A DNA stretch of 64,000 nt from Sphingomonas sp. Root241 (lineage in GTDB: Bacteria > Pseudomonadota > Alphaproteobacteria > Sphingomonadales > Sphingomonadaceae). The stretch covers positions 814,903 to 878,902 of the forward strand of contig NZ_LMIV01000002.1 in the NCBI RefSeq assembly GCF_001428865.1, read 5' to 3'. Every line of letters starts with the position of its first letter. Position 1 is the stretch's first letter. The translations under genes were made by a program, and so were the position numbers. Positions 26,203 through 35,594 of the stretch are shown here, in pieces. The notes beneath the pieces were generated by a model. It had not been told where the DNA came from and did no database searches. It saw only the letters and a program-made list of their open reading frames with translations.

Positions 26203-27006
26203 TCAGTGCACGAAGCGTGCGACCACGTCACGATAGGAGCGGCTGACCTTCACTGACGCGCCCGAATCGAGCACGAGGAAGCATTCGCCATTGGTGTGCG
26301 GCTTGACCTGTCGGACCAGGTCGAGATTGACGATCGTCGAGCGGTGGACGCGCTGGAAGCGGCGCGGGTCGAGCCGCTTCTCGAGGTCCTTCATCGTCTC
26401 GCGCAGGATCAGCGTGTTGTCGCCGGTATAGATACACATGTAATCGCCGGCGGCGTCGATCCGCTCGATCGTGTCGACGTCGACGCGGAAGATCTGCCCG
26501 CGATCCTTGATGTTGATGAGCTTCTCGAAGCGGTTCGAGGCCATTTCGGTGGTGTCGGACGTCGCCATCTCGTCGGCCGTCTCGGGGGCGACTTCGGCGA
26601 GCACTTCCTTGAGGCGATCGACTTCCTCGACGCCGCGCTTCTCGGTCAGCCGCTGGCGGACGCGGTCGAGCGTGTCGGCGAGCCGCGAAGGCTCCACCGG
26701 CTTCATCAGATAGTCCATCGCCTGCGCCTCGAAGGCGCGGATGGCGTGGTCCGAATAGGCGGTCACGAACACGAAGAGCGGCGGTTCGACTTCCATCAGC
26801 CCCTGGACGACGGAAAAGCCGTCGAAGCCGGGCATCTGGATGTCGAGGAATACGAGATCGGGTTTGTGGGTCTTGATTGCGCGGATGGCCTCTCGGCCGT
26901 TGGAGCATTTGTCGATGATTTCGACATCCTCATGCTCCTGCAGGCGGAGCTCGAGCCCCTGGATCGCCAAGGGTTCGTCGTCAACGAGGATGGTACGGAT
27001 GGTCAT
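26203..27006 (-). CDS. LytTR-family response regulator
   Basis: A 267-residue regulator. The receiver domain (1-120) has the acidic pair VDDEP at 9-13, phospho-acceptor D56 in LVFLDIQMPG, and K107 in LMKPVEP. A charged linker precedes the LytTR DNA-binding domain (about 165-265; VDTIERIDAAGDYMCIYTGD, RRFQRVHRSTIVNLD). Its start overlaps the kinase stop by 4 bp, so it pairs with it. Similar AlgR/LytR-type regulators control envelope and extracellular functions; the targets here are not visible. Confidence 0.93.
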   Translation of the reverse strand: MTIRTILVDDEPLAIQGLELRLQEHEDVEIIDKCSNGREAIRAIKTHKPDLVFLDIQMPGFDGFSVVQGLMEVEPPLFVFVTAYSDHAIRAFEAQAMDYLMKPVEPSRLADTLDRVRQRLTEKRGVEEVDRLKEVLAEVAPETADEMATSDTTEMASNRFEKLINIKDRGQIFRVDVDTIERIDAAGDYMCIYTGDNTLILRETMKDLEKRLDPRRFQRVHRSTIVNLDLVRQVKPHTNGECFLVLDSGASVKVSRSYRDVVARFVH

Positions 27007-28142
27007 GCGGCCTCTCGGTTCGGTTCCTCAAGCTGGAACGGTATCTCGATCTCAACGCTGAAACCTTCCCCAAGTTTCGTTCGTGTTTCGAAACGATGGT
27101 CCGGCCCGAAAGCCTGCGCCAGTCGCTCCCTTATGTTGGCGAGCCCCACGCCGGTTGACAGAGTCGGCCGTGGCTTGCTTTCGATCAATCCTGGACCGGT
27201 GTCGGATACGGCGATCTGCACTCGTTCTCCGGTGAGCCGAGCCGTGACGGTGATATCGGCGCCCTCCTCCTGCGGCGTGACGGCATATTTGATCGCGTTT
27301 TCGACCAGAGGCTGGAGCAGCAGCGACGGAAGGCGCGCATTGGCGCAGCGCGGATCGATGTCGAAATGGGTACGCAGCCGCTCGTCGAAACGCATCTTCT
27401 CGATCTCGAGATAGAGCTTGAGCGTTTCGATCTCCTGGCTGAGCGTGACGTGCGCGGTCGGCTCGTTCGCCAGCGTGTAGCGCAGGAACGACGACAGGCG
27501 GCTGAGCATGACGTTGGCGCGTTCGGTCTGCTTGAGGAGCACCAGCGTCGAGATCGAATTGAGCGTGTTGAACAGGAAGTGCGGATTGAGCTGGTAGCGC
27601 AGCATCGCCAGCTGCGCCGACGAGGCCTGGTTCTCGAGCAATTGCATCTGATCGATCTGCTGCTCGACGATCAGGTAGAAATTGATCCCGAAATACAGCG
27701 CCGACCAGCCGGCGAGCACCGTGAAGTTGAGGAAGAGATAGCCGAACACGCGGCTGAGCGTGACGCCCGGATCGGCCGCGGTGAACGAGAAGGTGAAGGC
27801 TTCGAGCACCGCATAGATCAGGGTTGCGGCGCCGAGCGTGGCCAGGGTCAGCAGGATGCCGGTGATCCGCGGCAGCCGACGATAATAGCCGTACAGCGTC
27901 GAGAGCAGCAGCGTCAGGCAATAGCCCACGATCGCCTCGATGATCGACTTGATGATGCCTTCGACCGAGAAGCCGTTCGAGATCGACGAGACCGTGCGCA
28001 GCAGCAGATAGCCGCTCCACCCCGCCGCCTGAAGAATCCAGAAAGCCCGGCTCTTGTCCTCGAAAAAGGGGCGCGCGAACATGCCGGGCTGGGCAGTCGA
28101 TCGCGGCATCAGCCGCTTCGCGGATTGCTCTGTCGTAGCCAC
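27003..28142 (-). CDS. LytS-family membrane sensor histidine kinase
   Basis: A 379-residue kinase with about four membrane segments in the first 170 residues (for example WILQAAGWSGYLLLRTVSSI and VFGYLFLNFTVLAGWSALYF). A short coiled segment leads to the His_kinase domain: LRYQLNPHFLFNTLNSIST with the phospho-accepting His. A HATPase domain follows (LVENAIKYAV N-box, VSDTGPGL G1 box, GVGLANIRERL). It starts with GTG at 28,142 (an internal ATG at 28,109 is possible). The 3' end overlaps the regulator by 4 bp, so the two are one operon. Confidence 0.92.
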   Translation of the reverse strand: MATTEQSAKRLMPRSTAQPGMFARPFFEDKSRAFWILQAAGWSGYLLLRTVSSISNGFSVEGIIKSIIEAIVGYCLTLLLSTLYGYYRRLPRITGILLTLATLGAATLIYAVLEAFTFSFTAADPGVTLSRVFGYLFLNFTVLAGWSALYFGINFYLIVEQQIDQMQLLENQASSAQLAMLRYQLNPHFLFNTLNSISTLVLLKQTERANVMLSRLSSFLRYTLANEPTAHVTLSQEIETLKLYLEIEKMRFDERLRTHFDIDPRCANARLPSLLLQPLVENAIKYAVTPQEEGADITVTARLTGERVQIAVSDTGPGLIESKPRPTLSTGVGLANIRERLAQAFGPDHRFETRTKLGEGFSVEIEIPFQLEEPNREAA

Positions 28143-28210
28143 GCGGTTGCTCTAACACTCAGGATGAGCGACGGCAAAGAGGGAGCGTATCGACATTCAG
28201 CTGCACAGCT

Positions 28211-28345
28211 CCCCTCCCTGCAAGGGAGGGCAGGGGGTGGGTGCGAGCGTAGCGAGCCCATCGAGATGCTAGGAAGAGAAGGAAAGGCCGGTCATCGAAC
28301 CCGGCTTTCCTTACCCACCCCTAACCCCTCCCTTGCAGGGAGGGG
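28211..28345. repeat. Dispersed palindromic element, copy 2
   Basis: About 135 bp, the reverse complement of the element at 12,570-12,709, with substitutions only in the middle. Ends are CCCCTCCCTG...CAGGGAGGGG. It lies in the gap between the kinase gene and the next gene (28,143-28,435). The rest of that gap holds a shorter Cys/Gly-rich repeat-like stretch (about 28,370-28,418) with a GCTTCGC hairpin, and no gene. Confidence 0.8.
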
Positions 28346-28435
28346 AACTGAATGGCGAAACTGCCCGGCCCCCTCCGTCGCGCTACGCGCGCCACCTCCC
28401 CCGCTTCGCGAGGGAGGATTTTGGGGACGCAGTCC

Positions 28436-29611
28436 TCAGCAGCCTACGCCGGCGGCCTTTTTGAGCATGCCGCCCAAGCCCTTGGGCTTGCACGGCTTCT
28501 TCGCGGCGTCCGGCTGCGCGCCATCCTCTTCTTGCCCGCGGCCGCCCAGCATGTCCGACATGCTCGGCATGCCGGGCATGACGGTCGCCATCGAGCGATA
28601 GCGGACCTTGGCGGTCCATTTCGGCTTCCACGCGATCTTCGGATCCCTCGGCCGTTCGGGAAACGCGAAGTTCGCCTCGGGGCCATAAGCGTAGACGAAG
28701 CCCATCATCATCTCGCCCGCGGCCTTCTTGACCTCGGCGGGGACGGTGCAGCTGGTCTGCGTGGGCGGCATCACGATCTTCTGGCCGATCAGCCGCGCGA
28801 CGGTCGCGGGCGCGAGCCAGCTCCACAGTCCGCCGCCGAATTCCTGGCTTGCCGACGAGCTCCACCACACCATGTCGGCACCGTTCTGACCCATGTCCTT
28901 TCCGCCCATCACCCAGGCGTGATAGCCGGTGGCGTTGCCGAGGCCCTGCCAGTTCAGGCCGGTCGAACCGTCGGGATTGCCGCTGGTGCGCACGCGCAGC
29001 CCCGCCATGAAGTCCTGGTCGAGGCCGAAGGCGATCTCGGGACTGTAGGTGCCGGCTATCCGGTGCTGGCCGATCAGCGAGGATTGGCCGCTGATGTTCC
29101 TGCTCTTCAGGCTGTTGGGCCATTGGCCGAAGCTGCGGCTGTTGGCGACCGTCGGCCCCATGTCCGCAGGCACCCTGGTCGAGAACAGTCCCGGAGGCAT
29201 CTGCCCCTTGGCCACCCTGGCGAAGTCGATCACCACCGGCTGCCCCGGCCCCGCTTTGGCGCCACAGCCCCAATAGAGCAGCAGCCGGCCCTTGGGGCGC
29301 TGGAAATTGGCGGGCATCTCCTCGCCGGTGCTGCGCGTCGGCGATTCGAGCGGCACCGAGGCGCCGAGCCTCGCGCCCGCGGGCATGAAGTGATCCGCCT
29401 TGGGCGCGCCGGTCGGCGCCAGCCGCGAGCCGAGCCGCAGCGTCAGTTCGCGGCGATCGCCCTGGCCCATCATCCCGGCGACCGTGCCGACATCCATCAC
29501 ATAGCGCGCCTCGGGTGCGGCATCGCCGCCCTGCGCGATCACCGCGCTTCCCGCCATCAGCGTACCCGACAACGTCCCCGCGACGAGCAGCCGCATCCTT
29601 ACCCTGTTCAT
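28436..29611 (-). CDS. Exported protein of unknown function
   Basis: A 391-residue protein with a signal peptide (MNRVRMRLLVAGTLSGTLMA, cleavage near VIAQG). The mature protein is Gly/Pro/Met rich, with several Trp-containing stretches (LLLYWGCGAKAGPGQPVVID, WVMGGKDMGQNGADMVWWSS, GGGLWSWLAP) and a Lys-rich, Cys-bearing C-terminus (KKPCKPKGLGGMLKKAAGVGC). I do not recognise the family. The start at 29,611 has an AGGGGG upstream. Single gene; periplasmic or surface location is inferred from the leader. Confidence 0.75.
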   Translation of the reverse strand: MNRVRMRLLVAGTLSGTLMAGSAVIAQGGDAAPEARYVMDVGTVAGMMGQGDRRELTLRLGSRLAPTGAPKADHFMPAGARLGASVPLESPTRSTGEEMPANFQRPKGRLLLYWGCGAKAGPGQPVVIDFARVAKGQMPPGLFSTRVPADMGPTVANSRSFGQWPNSLKSRNISGQSSLIGQHRIAGTYSPEIAFGLDQDFMAGLRVRTSGNPDGSTGLNWQGLGNATGYHAWVMGGKDMGQNGADMVWWSSSASQEFGGGLWSWLAPATVARLIGQKIVMPPTQTSCTVPAEVKKAAGEMMMGFVYAYGPEANFAFPERPRDPKIAWKPKWTAKVRYRSMATVMPGMPSMSDMLGGRGQEEDGAQPDAAKKPCKPKGLGGMLKKAAGVGC

Positions 29612-29822
29612 CGCGAAATCCCCCTGGCGGACGGTCCCTCGTCCGGAAAGCGCGGGCCACTGCGCGGCGCAACGAGTCATATGCCGTGAAAGCAACATAC
29701 CGGCCCATGCGACGCGGTCATGTCCAGGAATGGGACAAAAGGGCGTTTCGGTCCGGTGCGACCCGGGGGCTCTTGAAGCGTTGTGGCACCGTTATGATCC
29801 AGCATCGTCCGGGGATCAAGCC

Positions 29823-30257
29823 ATGCGAATCCTGCTCTGCCTTTCCGCCGTCTGCACGCTCCTCGCTCCCGCTGCCGAGGCGCGCGACTGGCGGGACCGC
29901 GAGTGGCGCTCGATCCGCGTCGACGCCTCCGCGCTCGATCTTTCGATGCCCGCGGGGATGGACGAACTCTCGCGCCGGATCGGCCGCGCCGTGAACCGGA
30001 TCTGCGGAAGCGACCGGGACTGCCGGGACGAGGCCTGGGCGAGCACCGAGGACCAGGTCGCCTGGGCGATCGATCGCGACATGTGGATGCGCCGCATGGC
30101 CGAGGAGCGGATGGCGCAACTGGAGGAATGCCGCTGGCGGGACTGCGATGCGCCGCAGCCGGCATATTATCCGGCCCCGCCGCCGCCATTGTCCACGAGC
30201 GGCGTCACGGTGGTGATCGTCCACAACGCCGCGCCGGCGGTGGTCTACCGGTACTGA
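29823..30257 (+). CDS. UrcA-family secreted protein
   Basis: A 144-residue protein with a signal peptide (MRILLCLSAVCTLLAPAAEA). The mature part contains RSIRVDASALDLSMPAGMDELSRRI and AVNRICGSDRDCRD, the UrcA-family core with its cysteine pair (beta-strand, LD-L, helix, Cys-x-Cys pattern). UrcA proteins are abundant in sphingomonads and have no settled role. The tail is Tyr/Pro rich and ends YRY. The ATG at 29,823 opens the leader; an earlier frame start adds a non-signal extension. Confidence 0.78.
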   Translation: MRILLCLSAVCTLLAPAAEARDWRDREWRSIRVDASALDLSMPAGMDELSRRIGRAVNRICGSDRDCRDEAWASTEDQVAWAIDRDMWMRRMAEERMAQLEECRWRDCDAPQPAYYPAPPPPLSTSGVTVVIVHNAAPAVVYRY

Positions 30258-30265
30258 GCCATCTC

Positions 30266-30341
30266 CGTCATCCCGGCGAAAGCCGGGATCTCATGCCGCA
30301 TCGCGTCTTCGCCTGAGATCCCGGCTTTCGCCGGGATGACG
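30266..30341. repeat. Paired palindromic repeat (gtcatcccggcgaaagccggg type)
   Basis: Two inverted arms, CGTCATCCCGGCGAAAGCCG-GGATCTCA and its mirror, with about 18 bases between them. Each arm is itself a hairpin. Further copies are at 37,268-37,349 and 38,067-38,148. Located between convergent genes. Confidence 0.85.
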
Positions 30342-30407
30342 ATTGGGCACAAAAGAAACGGGCCCGGGGGAAGCCCCCGAGCCCGTAGTCTTTCGCAGAA
30401 GCGGCGC

Positions 30408-32729
30408 CTATTTGGCCGCGACCTTTTCCGTCTTCTTGCCGCCGCCCTTCTTGGGCTTGGGCGCGGCGGGGATCGTCTCGAAGACGAGTGCCCCGTCCTT
30501 GAGCTTCACATTGACCTCGCCGCCATGGACGAGCTTGCCGAACAGCAGTTCCTCGGCGAGCGGCTGCTTGATCTTCTCCTGGATCAGGCGGCCCATCGGC
30601 CGCGCGCCATAGAGCTTGTCATAGCCGCGCGCGGTGAGCCAGGTCTTGGACTCGTCGTCGAGCTGGATGTGGACGCCGCGATCCGCCAGCTGCAATTCGA
30701 GCTGGAGGATGAACTTGTCCACCACCCGCGCGACCACCTCGGTCGGCAGGTAATCGAACGGCACGATCGCATCGAGGCGGTTGCGGAATTCGGGCGTGAA
30801 GAGCTTCTTCACGGCCTCTTCCTGGACGTCCTCGCGCGTGCTTTCGCCGAAGCCGATCGACTCCTTGGCCATGTCCGACGCGCCGGCATTGGTGGTCATG
30901 ATCAGGATCGTGTTCCTGAAATCGACCGTCTTGCCGTGGTGATCGGTGAGCTTTCCGTTGTCCATCACCTGCAACAGGATGTTGAACAGGTCCGGATGCG
31001 CCTTCTCGATCTCGTCGAGCAGCAGCACCGAATGCGGCTGCTGGTCGACGGCGTCGGTGAGCAGCCCGCCCTGGTCATAGCCGACATAGCCCGGAGGCGC
31101 GCCGATCAGGCGGCTGACGCTGTGCCGTTCCATATATTCCGACATGTCGAAGCGCTGGAGCGGGATGCCGAGGATCTCGGCGAGCTGGCGCGCGACTTCG
31201 GTCTTGCCGACGCCGGTGGGGCCCGAGAACAGGTAATTGCCGATCGGCTTGTCCGGATCGCGCAAACCGGCGCGCGACAGCTTGATCGCCGAGGAAAGAA
31301 CCTCGATCGCCTTGTCCTGCCCGAACACCACGCGCTTGAGATCGGTCTCGAGATTGGCGAGCACGCGGGTGTCGTCGGACGAGACCGACTTGGCCGGAAT
31401 GCGCGCCATCGTCGCGATGACCTGCTCGATCTCCTTGGGCGTGATCACCTTCTTGCGCTTGCTCGGCGCCACCAGCATCTGCATCGCGCCGACTTCGTCG
31501 ATCACGTCGATCGCCTTGTCGGGCAGCTTGCGGTCATTGATGTAGCGCGCGCTGAGTTCCACCGCCGACTTGATCGCATCGGGCGTGTATTTGACGTGGT
31601 GGTGCCCTTCGAAGGCGCTCCGCAGCCCGGCGATGATCTTGATCGTGTCCTCGATCGTGGGTTCGTTGACGTCGATCTTCTGGAAGCGCCGGAGCAAGGC
31701 CCGGTCCTTCTCGAAATGGTTGCGGAATTCCTTGTAGGTGGTCGAGCCGATGCAGCGGATCGTGCCGCCCGACAAAGCCGGCTTGAGCAGGTTCGACGCG
31801 TCCATCGCGCCGCCGCTGGTCGCGCCGGCACCGATCACGGTGTGGATCTCGTCGATGAACAGGACCGCATGGGGCAGCTTCTCGAGTTCGTTGACGACTT
31901 GCTTCAGCCGCTCCTCGAAATCGCCGCGATAGCGCGTGCCGGCGAGCAAAGCGCCCATGTCGAGCGAATAGATCACGGCTTCCTTGAGCACGTCGGGCAC
32001 TTCGCCCTCGACGATTTTCCGGGCCAGCCCTTCCGCGATCGCGGTCTTGCCCACACCGGGATCGCCCACATAAAGCGGGTTGTTCTTGCTGCGGCGGCAG
32101 AGGATCTGGATCGTGCGGTCGACTTCGGGGCCGCGGCCGATCAGCGGGTCGACCTTGCCGGCCTTCGCCTTCTCGTTGAGGTCGACGGTGAACTGCTTGA
32201 GCGCGCTCTCGCTTTTGCCCGATTTGGTCTCGGACTTGGCCGATTTCTCTTCCTCGGCGCCCTTGGGGGTCGAGGCTTCGCCGGGTGTCGAGCCCTTGCC
32301 GACGCCGTGGCTGATGAAGCTCACCGCGTCCAGCCGGCTCATGTCCTGCTGCTGGAGGAAATAGACGGCATAGCTCTCGCGTTCGCTGAACAAGGCGACG
32401 AGCACGTTCGCGCCGGTCACTTCGTCGCGGCCCGAGGACTGGACGTGGAGGATCGCGCGCTGGACGACGCGCTGGAAGCCGCTGGTCGGCGACGGGTCGG
32501 TCGACTGCTCGACCTTCAGCGCCTCGAGCTCGGTGTCGAGATAATGCGCTACGGTGTTCTTGAGGTCGTCCAGTTCGACGCCGCACGCGCTCATCACCTT
32601 GGAAGCGTGTTCGTCGTCGACGAGTGCCAGCAGGAGATGCTCGAGCGTCGCATATTCGTGGCGGCGGGAGGACGCGGCCTCCAGTGCCTTGTGCAGGGTC
32701 GATTCGAGGGCGGAGGCGAAACTAGGCAT
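30408..32729 (-). CDS. clpA: ATP-dependent Clp protease ATP-binding subunit ClpA
   Basis: A 773-residue AAA+ unfoldase that feeds N-degron substrates to ClpP. The N-domain with two Clp repeats (about 1-145) precedes AAA1 (GDPGVGKTAIAEG, Walker A) and AAA2 (SGPTGVGKTEVARQLAE), with Walker B LFIDEIHTVIGAG and LLLDEIEKAHP. The C-terminal tail is Lys/Ala/Pro rich. The family's usual IGF-type ClpP-binding loop is represented by SIGFGEST. ClpA normally has clpS directly upstream; none is seen in the 138 bp between this start and the next gene, so clpS lies elsewhere. Confidence 0.96.
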   Translation of the reverse strand: MPSFASALESTLHKALEAASSRRHEYATLEHLLLALVDDEHASKVMSACGVELDDLKNTVAHYLDTELEALKVEQSTDPSPTSGFQRVVQRAILHVQSSGRDEVTGANVLVALFSERESYAVYFLQQQDMSRLDAVSFISHGVGKGSTPGEASTPKGAEEEKSAKSETKSGKSESALKQFTVDLNEKAKAGKVDPLIGRGPEVDRTIQILCRRSKNNPLYVGDPGVGKTAIAEGLARKIVEGEVPDVLKEAVIYSLDMGALLAGTRYRGDFEERLKQVVNELEKLPHAVLFIDEIHTVIGAGATSGGAMDASNLLKPALSGGTIRCIGSTTYKEFRNHFEKDRALLRRFQKIDVNEPTIEDTIKIIAGLRSAFEGHHHVKYTPDAIKSAVELSARYINDRKLPDKAIDVIDEVGAMQMLVAPSKRKKVITPKEIEQVIATMARIPAKSVSSDDTRVLANLETDLKRVVFGQDKAIEVLSSAIKLSRAGLRDPDKPIGNYLFSGPTGVGKTEVARQLAEILGIPLQRFDMSEYMERHSVSRLIGAPPGYVGYDQGGLLTDAVDQQPHSVLLLDEIEKAHPDLFNILLQVMDNGKLTDHHGKTVDFRNTILIMTTNAGASDMAKESIGFGESTREDVQEEAVKKLFTPEFRNRLDAIVPFDYLPTEVVARVVDKFILQLELQLADRGVHIQLDDESKTWLTARGYDKLYGARPMGRLIQEKIKQPLAEELLFGKLVHGGEVNVKLKDGALVFETIPAAPKPKKGGGKKTEKVAAK

Positions 32730-32867
32730 TCGGATACAACTCCAGGGGGCCCGAAAGGATACACGGCCCGTTTCCCATTATGTCGGGATGGCTGAGCCCC
32801 GCATCAAGCGCACTGCCCTCGCACCGGAGAAATCTGGCGTGTCGCCCCAGCTCCGGTGCCGTCACGC

Positions 32868-33065
32868 TCATCTCTTAAATAGAGCGTCGGCGCTTGCGCG
32901 GTGGTTAACGGCATGTTTAATTTTACTTTTGCAGCGCGCGATTTCGGCCTCGAGCAATGCGATGCGCTCGTCCAGCTCGTCCACCGAAAGCGGATCGAGG
33001 TCCTGCTTGCCCAATTGGGCGGCGAGATCGTCCTTGCGACGCGGAAGGTTTTCGTCGGCCTCCAT
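32868..33065 (-). CDS. DUF1192 family protein
   Basis: A 65-residue coiled-coil protein: MEADENLPRRKDDLAAQLGK followed by LDPLSVDELDERIALLEAEI, the DUF1192 core, and a basic C-terminus. The ATG at 33,065 is chosen over the longer frame because the family begins there. Function unknown; a short adaptor-like helix. Confidence 0.82.
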   Translation of the reverse strand: MEADENLPRRKDDLAAQLGKQDLDPLSVDELDERIALLEAEIARCKSKIKHAVNHRASADALFKR

Positions 33066-33143
33066 CGAAGCGAACGTTGACCCTGGCAGGGGCGATGTCA
33101 ATAAGGCCTCGGGTTTCTACCGAGGGCGAAAAGCGATCAACCG

Positions 33144-34142
33144 ATGACCATGCCCGAAACGATGCTGGCCATCGATCCCGAAGCGCCCGGCGGTCCCGAA
33201 GTCCTGGTCCCCGTTCGCCGGCCGGTGCCGGTGCCCGGCGCGGGCGAGGTGCTGATCAAGGTCGCCGCCGCGGGGGTCAATCGGCCGGAAGTGATGCAGC
33301 GCATGGGACTCTATCCCCCGCCGCAGGGCGCGCCAAGGATTCTGGGCATGGAAGCCGCGGGCGAGATCGTGGCGATCGGCGCCGAGGTCGCCCGCGAGAT
33401 GATCGGCCAGCCGGTATGCGCATTGGTCACCGGCGGCGCCTATGCTGAATATGTCGTGGCGCCGCTCGGCCAGTGCCTGTCCGTTCCGGCGGCGCTTTCG
33501 ATGATCGAGGCGGCGGCGATGCCCGAGACGCTGTTCACCGTGTGGACCAACGTGTTCGAGCGCGCTTATGCCGCCGATGGCGACTGGATCCTCGTCCATG
33601 GCGGCACCAGCGGCATCGGCACCATGACGATCGCGCTGGCGCGGCTGTTCCATTTGACGGTGCTGGTCACCGCCGGTTCGGACGCGAAGTGCGAGGCCGC
33701 ACGCAAGCTGGGGGCGGCCGACGCGATCAACTACAGGACCGAGGATTTCGTCGAGCGGGTCATGGATATCACCGGCGGCCGCGGCGTCGACGTGGTGCTC
33801 GACATGATCGGCGGCGATTATCTGCCGCGCAACCTGAAGTGCCTTGCCGAGGAGGGGCGGCACGTCTCGATCGCCGTCCAGCGCGGCGCCGAAGTGACGA
33901 TCCCGATCTGGGAAGTGATGCGCAAGCGGCTGGTGCTCACCGGATCGACGCTGCGTCCGCGCGATACGACGTTCAAGAGCCTCGTCGCCGACGAATTGAC
34001 CCGAACCGTATGGCCCCATGTCGAGCAGGGACGGCTCAAGCCGGTGATCGATTCGACCTTCCCGCTGACACAGGCTTCGGAGGCGCACCGCCGGATGGAA
34101 TCGGGCGAGCATATCGGCAAGATCGTGCTGACATTGGAGTAG
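33144..34142 (+). CDS. NAD(P)H quinone oxidoreductase, PIG3-type zinc-independent MDR
   Basis: A 332-residue medium-chain dehydrogenase of the quinone oxidoreductase type. GroES-like half: VPVPGAGEVLIKVAAAGVNRPEVMQRMG. Nucleotide-binding motif: ILVHGGTSGIGTMTIALAR near residue 150. RGVDVVLDMIGGDYLPRN follows. No zinc ligands are seen, as expected of QOR/PIG3. It probably reduces quinones or other electrophiles with NADPH. Start at ATG 33,144; a second ATG at codon 3 is possible. Confidence 0.9.
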   Translation: MTMPETMLAIDPEAPGGPEVLVPVRRPVPVPGAGEVLIKVAAAGVNRPEVMQRMGLYPPPQGAPRILGMEAAGEIVAIGAEVAREMIGQPVCALVTGGAYAEYVVAPLGQCLSVPAALSMIEAAAMPETLFTVWTNVFERAYAADGDWILVHGGTSGIGTMTIALARLFHLTVLVTAGSDAKCEAARKLGAADAINYRTEDFVERVMDITGGRGVDVVLDMIGGDYLPRNLKCLAEEGRHVSIAVQRGAEVTIPIWEVMRKRLVLTGSTLRPRDTTFKSLVADELTRTVWPHVEQGRLKPVIDSTFPLTQASEAHRRMESGEHIGKIVLTLE

Positions 34143-34158
34143 CGCCTTCGCACCTCCT

Positions 34159-34270
34159 CCGTCACCCCCGCGAAAGCGGGAGCCCATCTCGTGCAGGAGT
34201 CGACCATACCACAGCTGTGGCGTGCGTGGATGATCCGGGAGATGGGCCCCCCGCTTTCGCGGGGGTGACG
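34159..34270. repeat. Paired palindromic repeat (ccgtcacccccgcgaaagc type)
   Basis: Two inverted arms, CCGTCACCCCCGCGAAAGCG and its mirror, separated by about 60 bases that also pair in part (GAGCCCATCTC / GAGATGGGC). Lies between convergent genes. Same family as 23,044-23,073. Confidence 0.8.
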
Positions 34271-34317
34271 TCTGGTGAAATGCTTCCGCGCAGCTACGGT
34301 TCGCGCTGCCCTCGAAC

Positions 34318-34758
34318 CTAACCGGCCGCGCGCAACAACGGCCGCTGCCCGGTGGCCAGCCGCTCCGCCGCCGGCAGGAACTCGGTTTCTTCCCATGTGC
34401 GCCGCACCGCCATCATGCGCAGCTGGGCGCGCACCGCTAGGCGATATTCGCGCGGATCGGCGGCGATCGCCTCCATGGTCCATAGGCCCATATGCGCGAT
34501 GCCGGACTGCCGCATCGACAGCAGGTCGCTGGTGTAGCGCCGGGCCAGCGCACGATCATAGGGGTCGGTGCTCGCGCTGAGCGGCATCAATGCCAGCCGC
34601 GCCTCGTTGCCGAGATGCCGCGACACCGCCTGCGCCATCTCGCGCCGCGCGGCGATCAGTTCCTGCATGTGCGGCGGATCGAAGGACGCGACGTGGATCA
34701 GCTTCTCGCCGATGCGGAAAAGTTCGCGATGTTCTTCGTAGAGGTCTTGCAGGGTCAT
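34318..34758 (-). CDS. Hemerythrin HHE-like domain protein
   Basis: A 146-residue helical protein: MTLQDLYEEHRELFRIGEKLIH at the start, then PPHMQELIAARREMAQAVSRHLGNEARLALMPL. The spaced His and Glu resemble a four-helix HHE bundle, with H9 and later His/Glu as possible iron ligands. The match is not exact and metal binding is not certain. Two adjacent ATGs exist (34,761 and 34,758); the second has better spacing to AGGAG. Monocistronic, converging on the oxidoreductase. Confidence 0.6.
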   Translation of the reverse strand: MTLQDLYEEHRELFRIGEKLIHVASFDPPHMQELIAARREMAQAVSRHLGNEARLALMPLSASTDPYDRALARRYTSDLLSMRQSGIAHMGLWTMEAIAADPREYRLAVRAQLRMMAVRRTWEETEFLPAAERLATGQRPLLRAAG

Positions 34759-34933
34759 CATGGGCTCCTGCCGAGTCTTATAGCGCGGCGCGGCGGCCCC
34801 GCCGGGCGCGTGGCAAGATTTTGTTAAGTTGCCGCGGGATTCACCGTGCCGTTGTCGCCGCAAGAGCGTCCGATTTCTCTAGAGTGCTTGCGCGCACGGC
34901 CCTAGAATTGCTTCCGAATCGGGGGGTGGGGAA

Positions 34934-35557
34934 GTGCTTTCGTTTCTTGGTGCATCGGAGAATATCGCCTTCGTCACGGCGATTCTCCTGATGCTGTTGA
35001 TCGGTCTGGTACAATTGGTCGGCCTCGGCGATCTCGCCGGCGGCGATGTCGATACAGATCTGAACGCCGACGCCGATCTCAATCTGCTGAGCTGGCTGGG
35101 CGTCGGGCGGCTGCCGCTGCTGATGCTCCTTGTCGTCTTCCTCGCGATCTTCGGCGTCGCCGGACTGATCCTCCAGCAGGCGGTGGCCGATTGGGCGGGT
35201 GCGCCGCTCGACGCGTGGATCGCCGTCCCCGCCGTTGCCGCCGCATCGCTCCCGCTCACCGGGCTGGCGGCGCGCGGCCTCGCCCGCATCCTGCCGCAGG
35301 ACCATACCACTGCCGTGCCGCTCGAAGTGCTGATCGGCACCACCGCGCAAGTGATCACCGGGCGCGCCACTTTGGGTTCGCCCGCCCGTGCCCGCGCCGA
35401 GGACCATCACGGTCAGACGCATTACGTCATGGTCGAGCCCGACCAGAGCGGACAGATCTTCGAGGAAGGCGAGCGCGTGCTGCTCGTCCGCCGCGAAGGC
35501 GATCTGTTCCGTGCCATCTCCCGCGGCGATTTCCGCCTGCCGAGCTTAGAGAGCTGA
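34934..35557 (+). CDS. YqiJ-like membrane protein (flotillin partner)
   Basis: A 207-residue membrane protein with hydrophobic segments at about 11-34, 60-82 and 94-112, then a soluble OB-fold-like domain (VPLEVLIGTTAQVITGRATLG, HYVMVEPDQSGQIFEEGERVLLV) of the NfeD/YqiJ type. It starts with GTG behind GGGGA and ends 4 bp before the next gene's first in-frame start, so it forms an operon with the flotillin. In Escherichia coli yqiJ and yqiK are the same pair. Likely role: membrane microdomain organisation; inferred from the partner. Confidence 0.8.
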   Translation: MLSFLGASENIAFVTAILLMLLIGLVQLVGLGDLAGGDVDTDLNADADLNLLSWLGVGRLPLLMLLVVFLAIFGVAGLILQQAVADWAGAPLDAWIAVPAVAAASLPLTGLAARGLARILPQDHTTAVPLEVLIGTTAQVITGRATLGSPARARAEDHHGQTHYVMVEPDQSGQIFEEGERVLLVRREGDLFRAISRGDFRLPSLES

Positions 35558-35594
35558 ACCGATGAACGATCTCGTGCCCCAAGGAGCAACTTCG

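Noticed and set aside
30336..32795. 819-residue open frame opposite clpA
   Set aside because: It is the antisense of the clpA codons; the composition (runs of His, Arg, Asp, Leu) is typical of a GC-rich shadow frame, and the clpA reading is fully conserved.
30390..32867. A missing clpS next to clpA as a deletion
   Set aside because: In the sequence there is simply no clpS in the adjacent gap; clpS may lie elsewhere, and no remnant is seen to support a loss.
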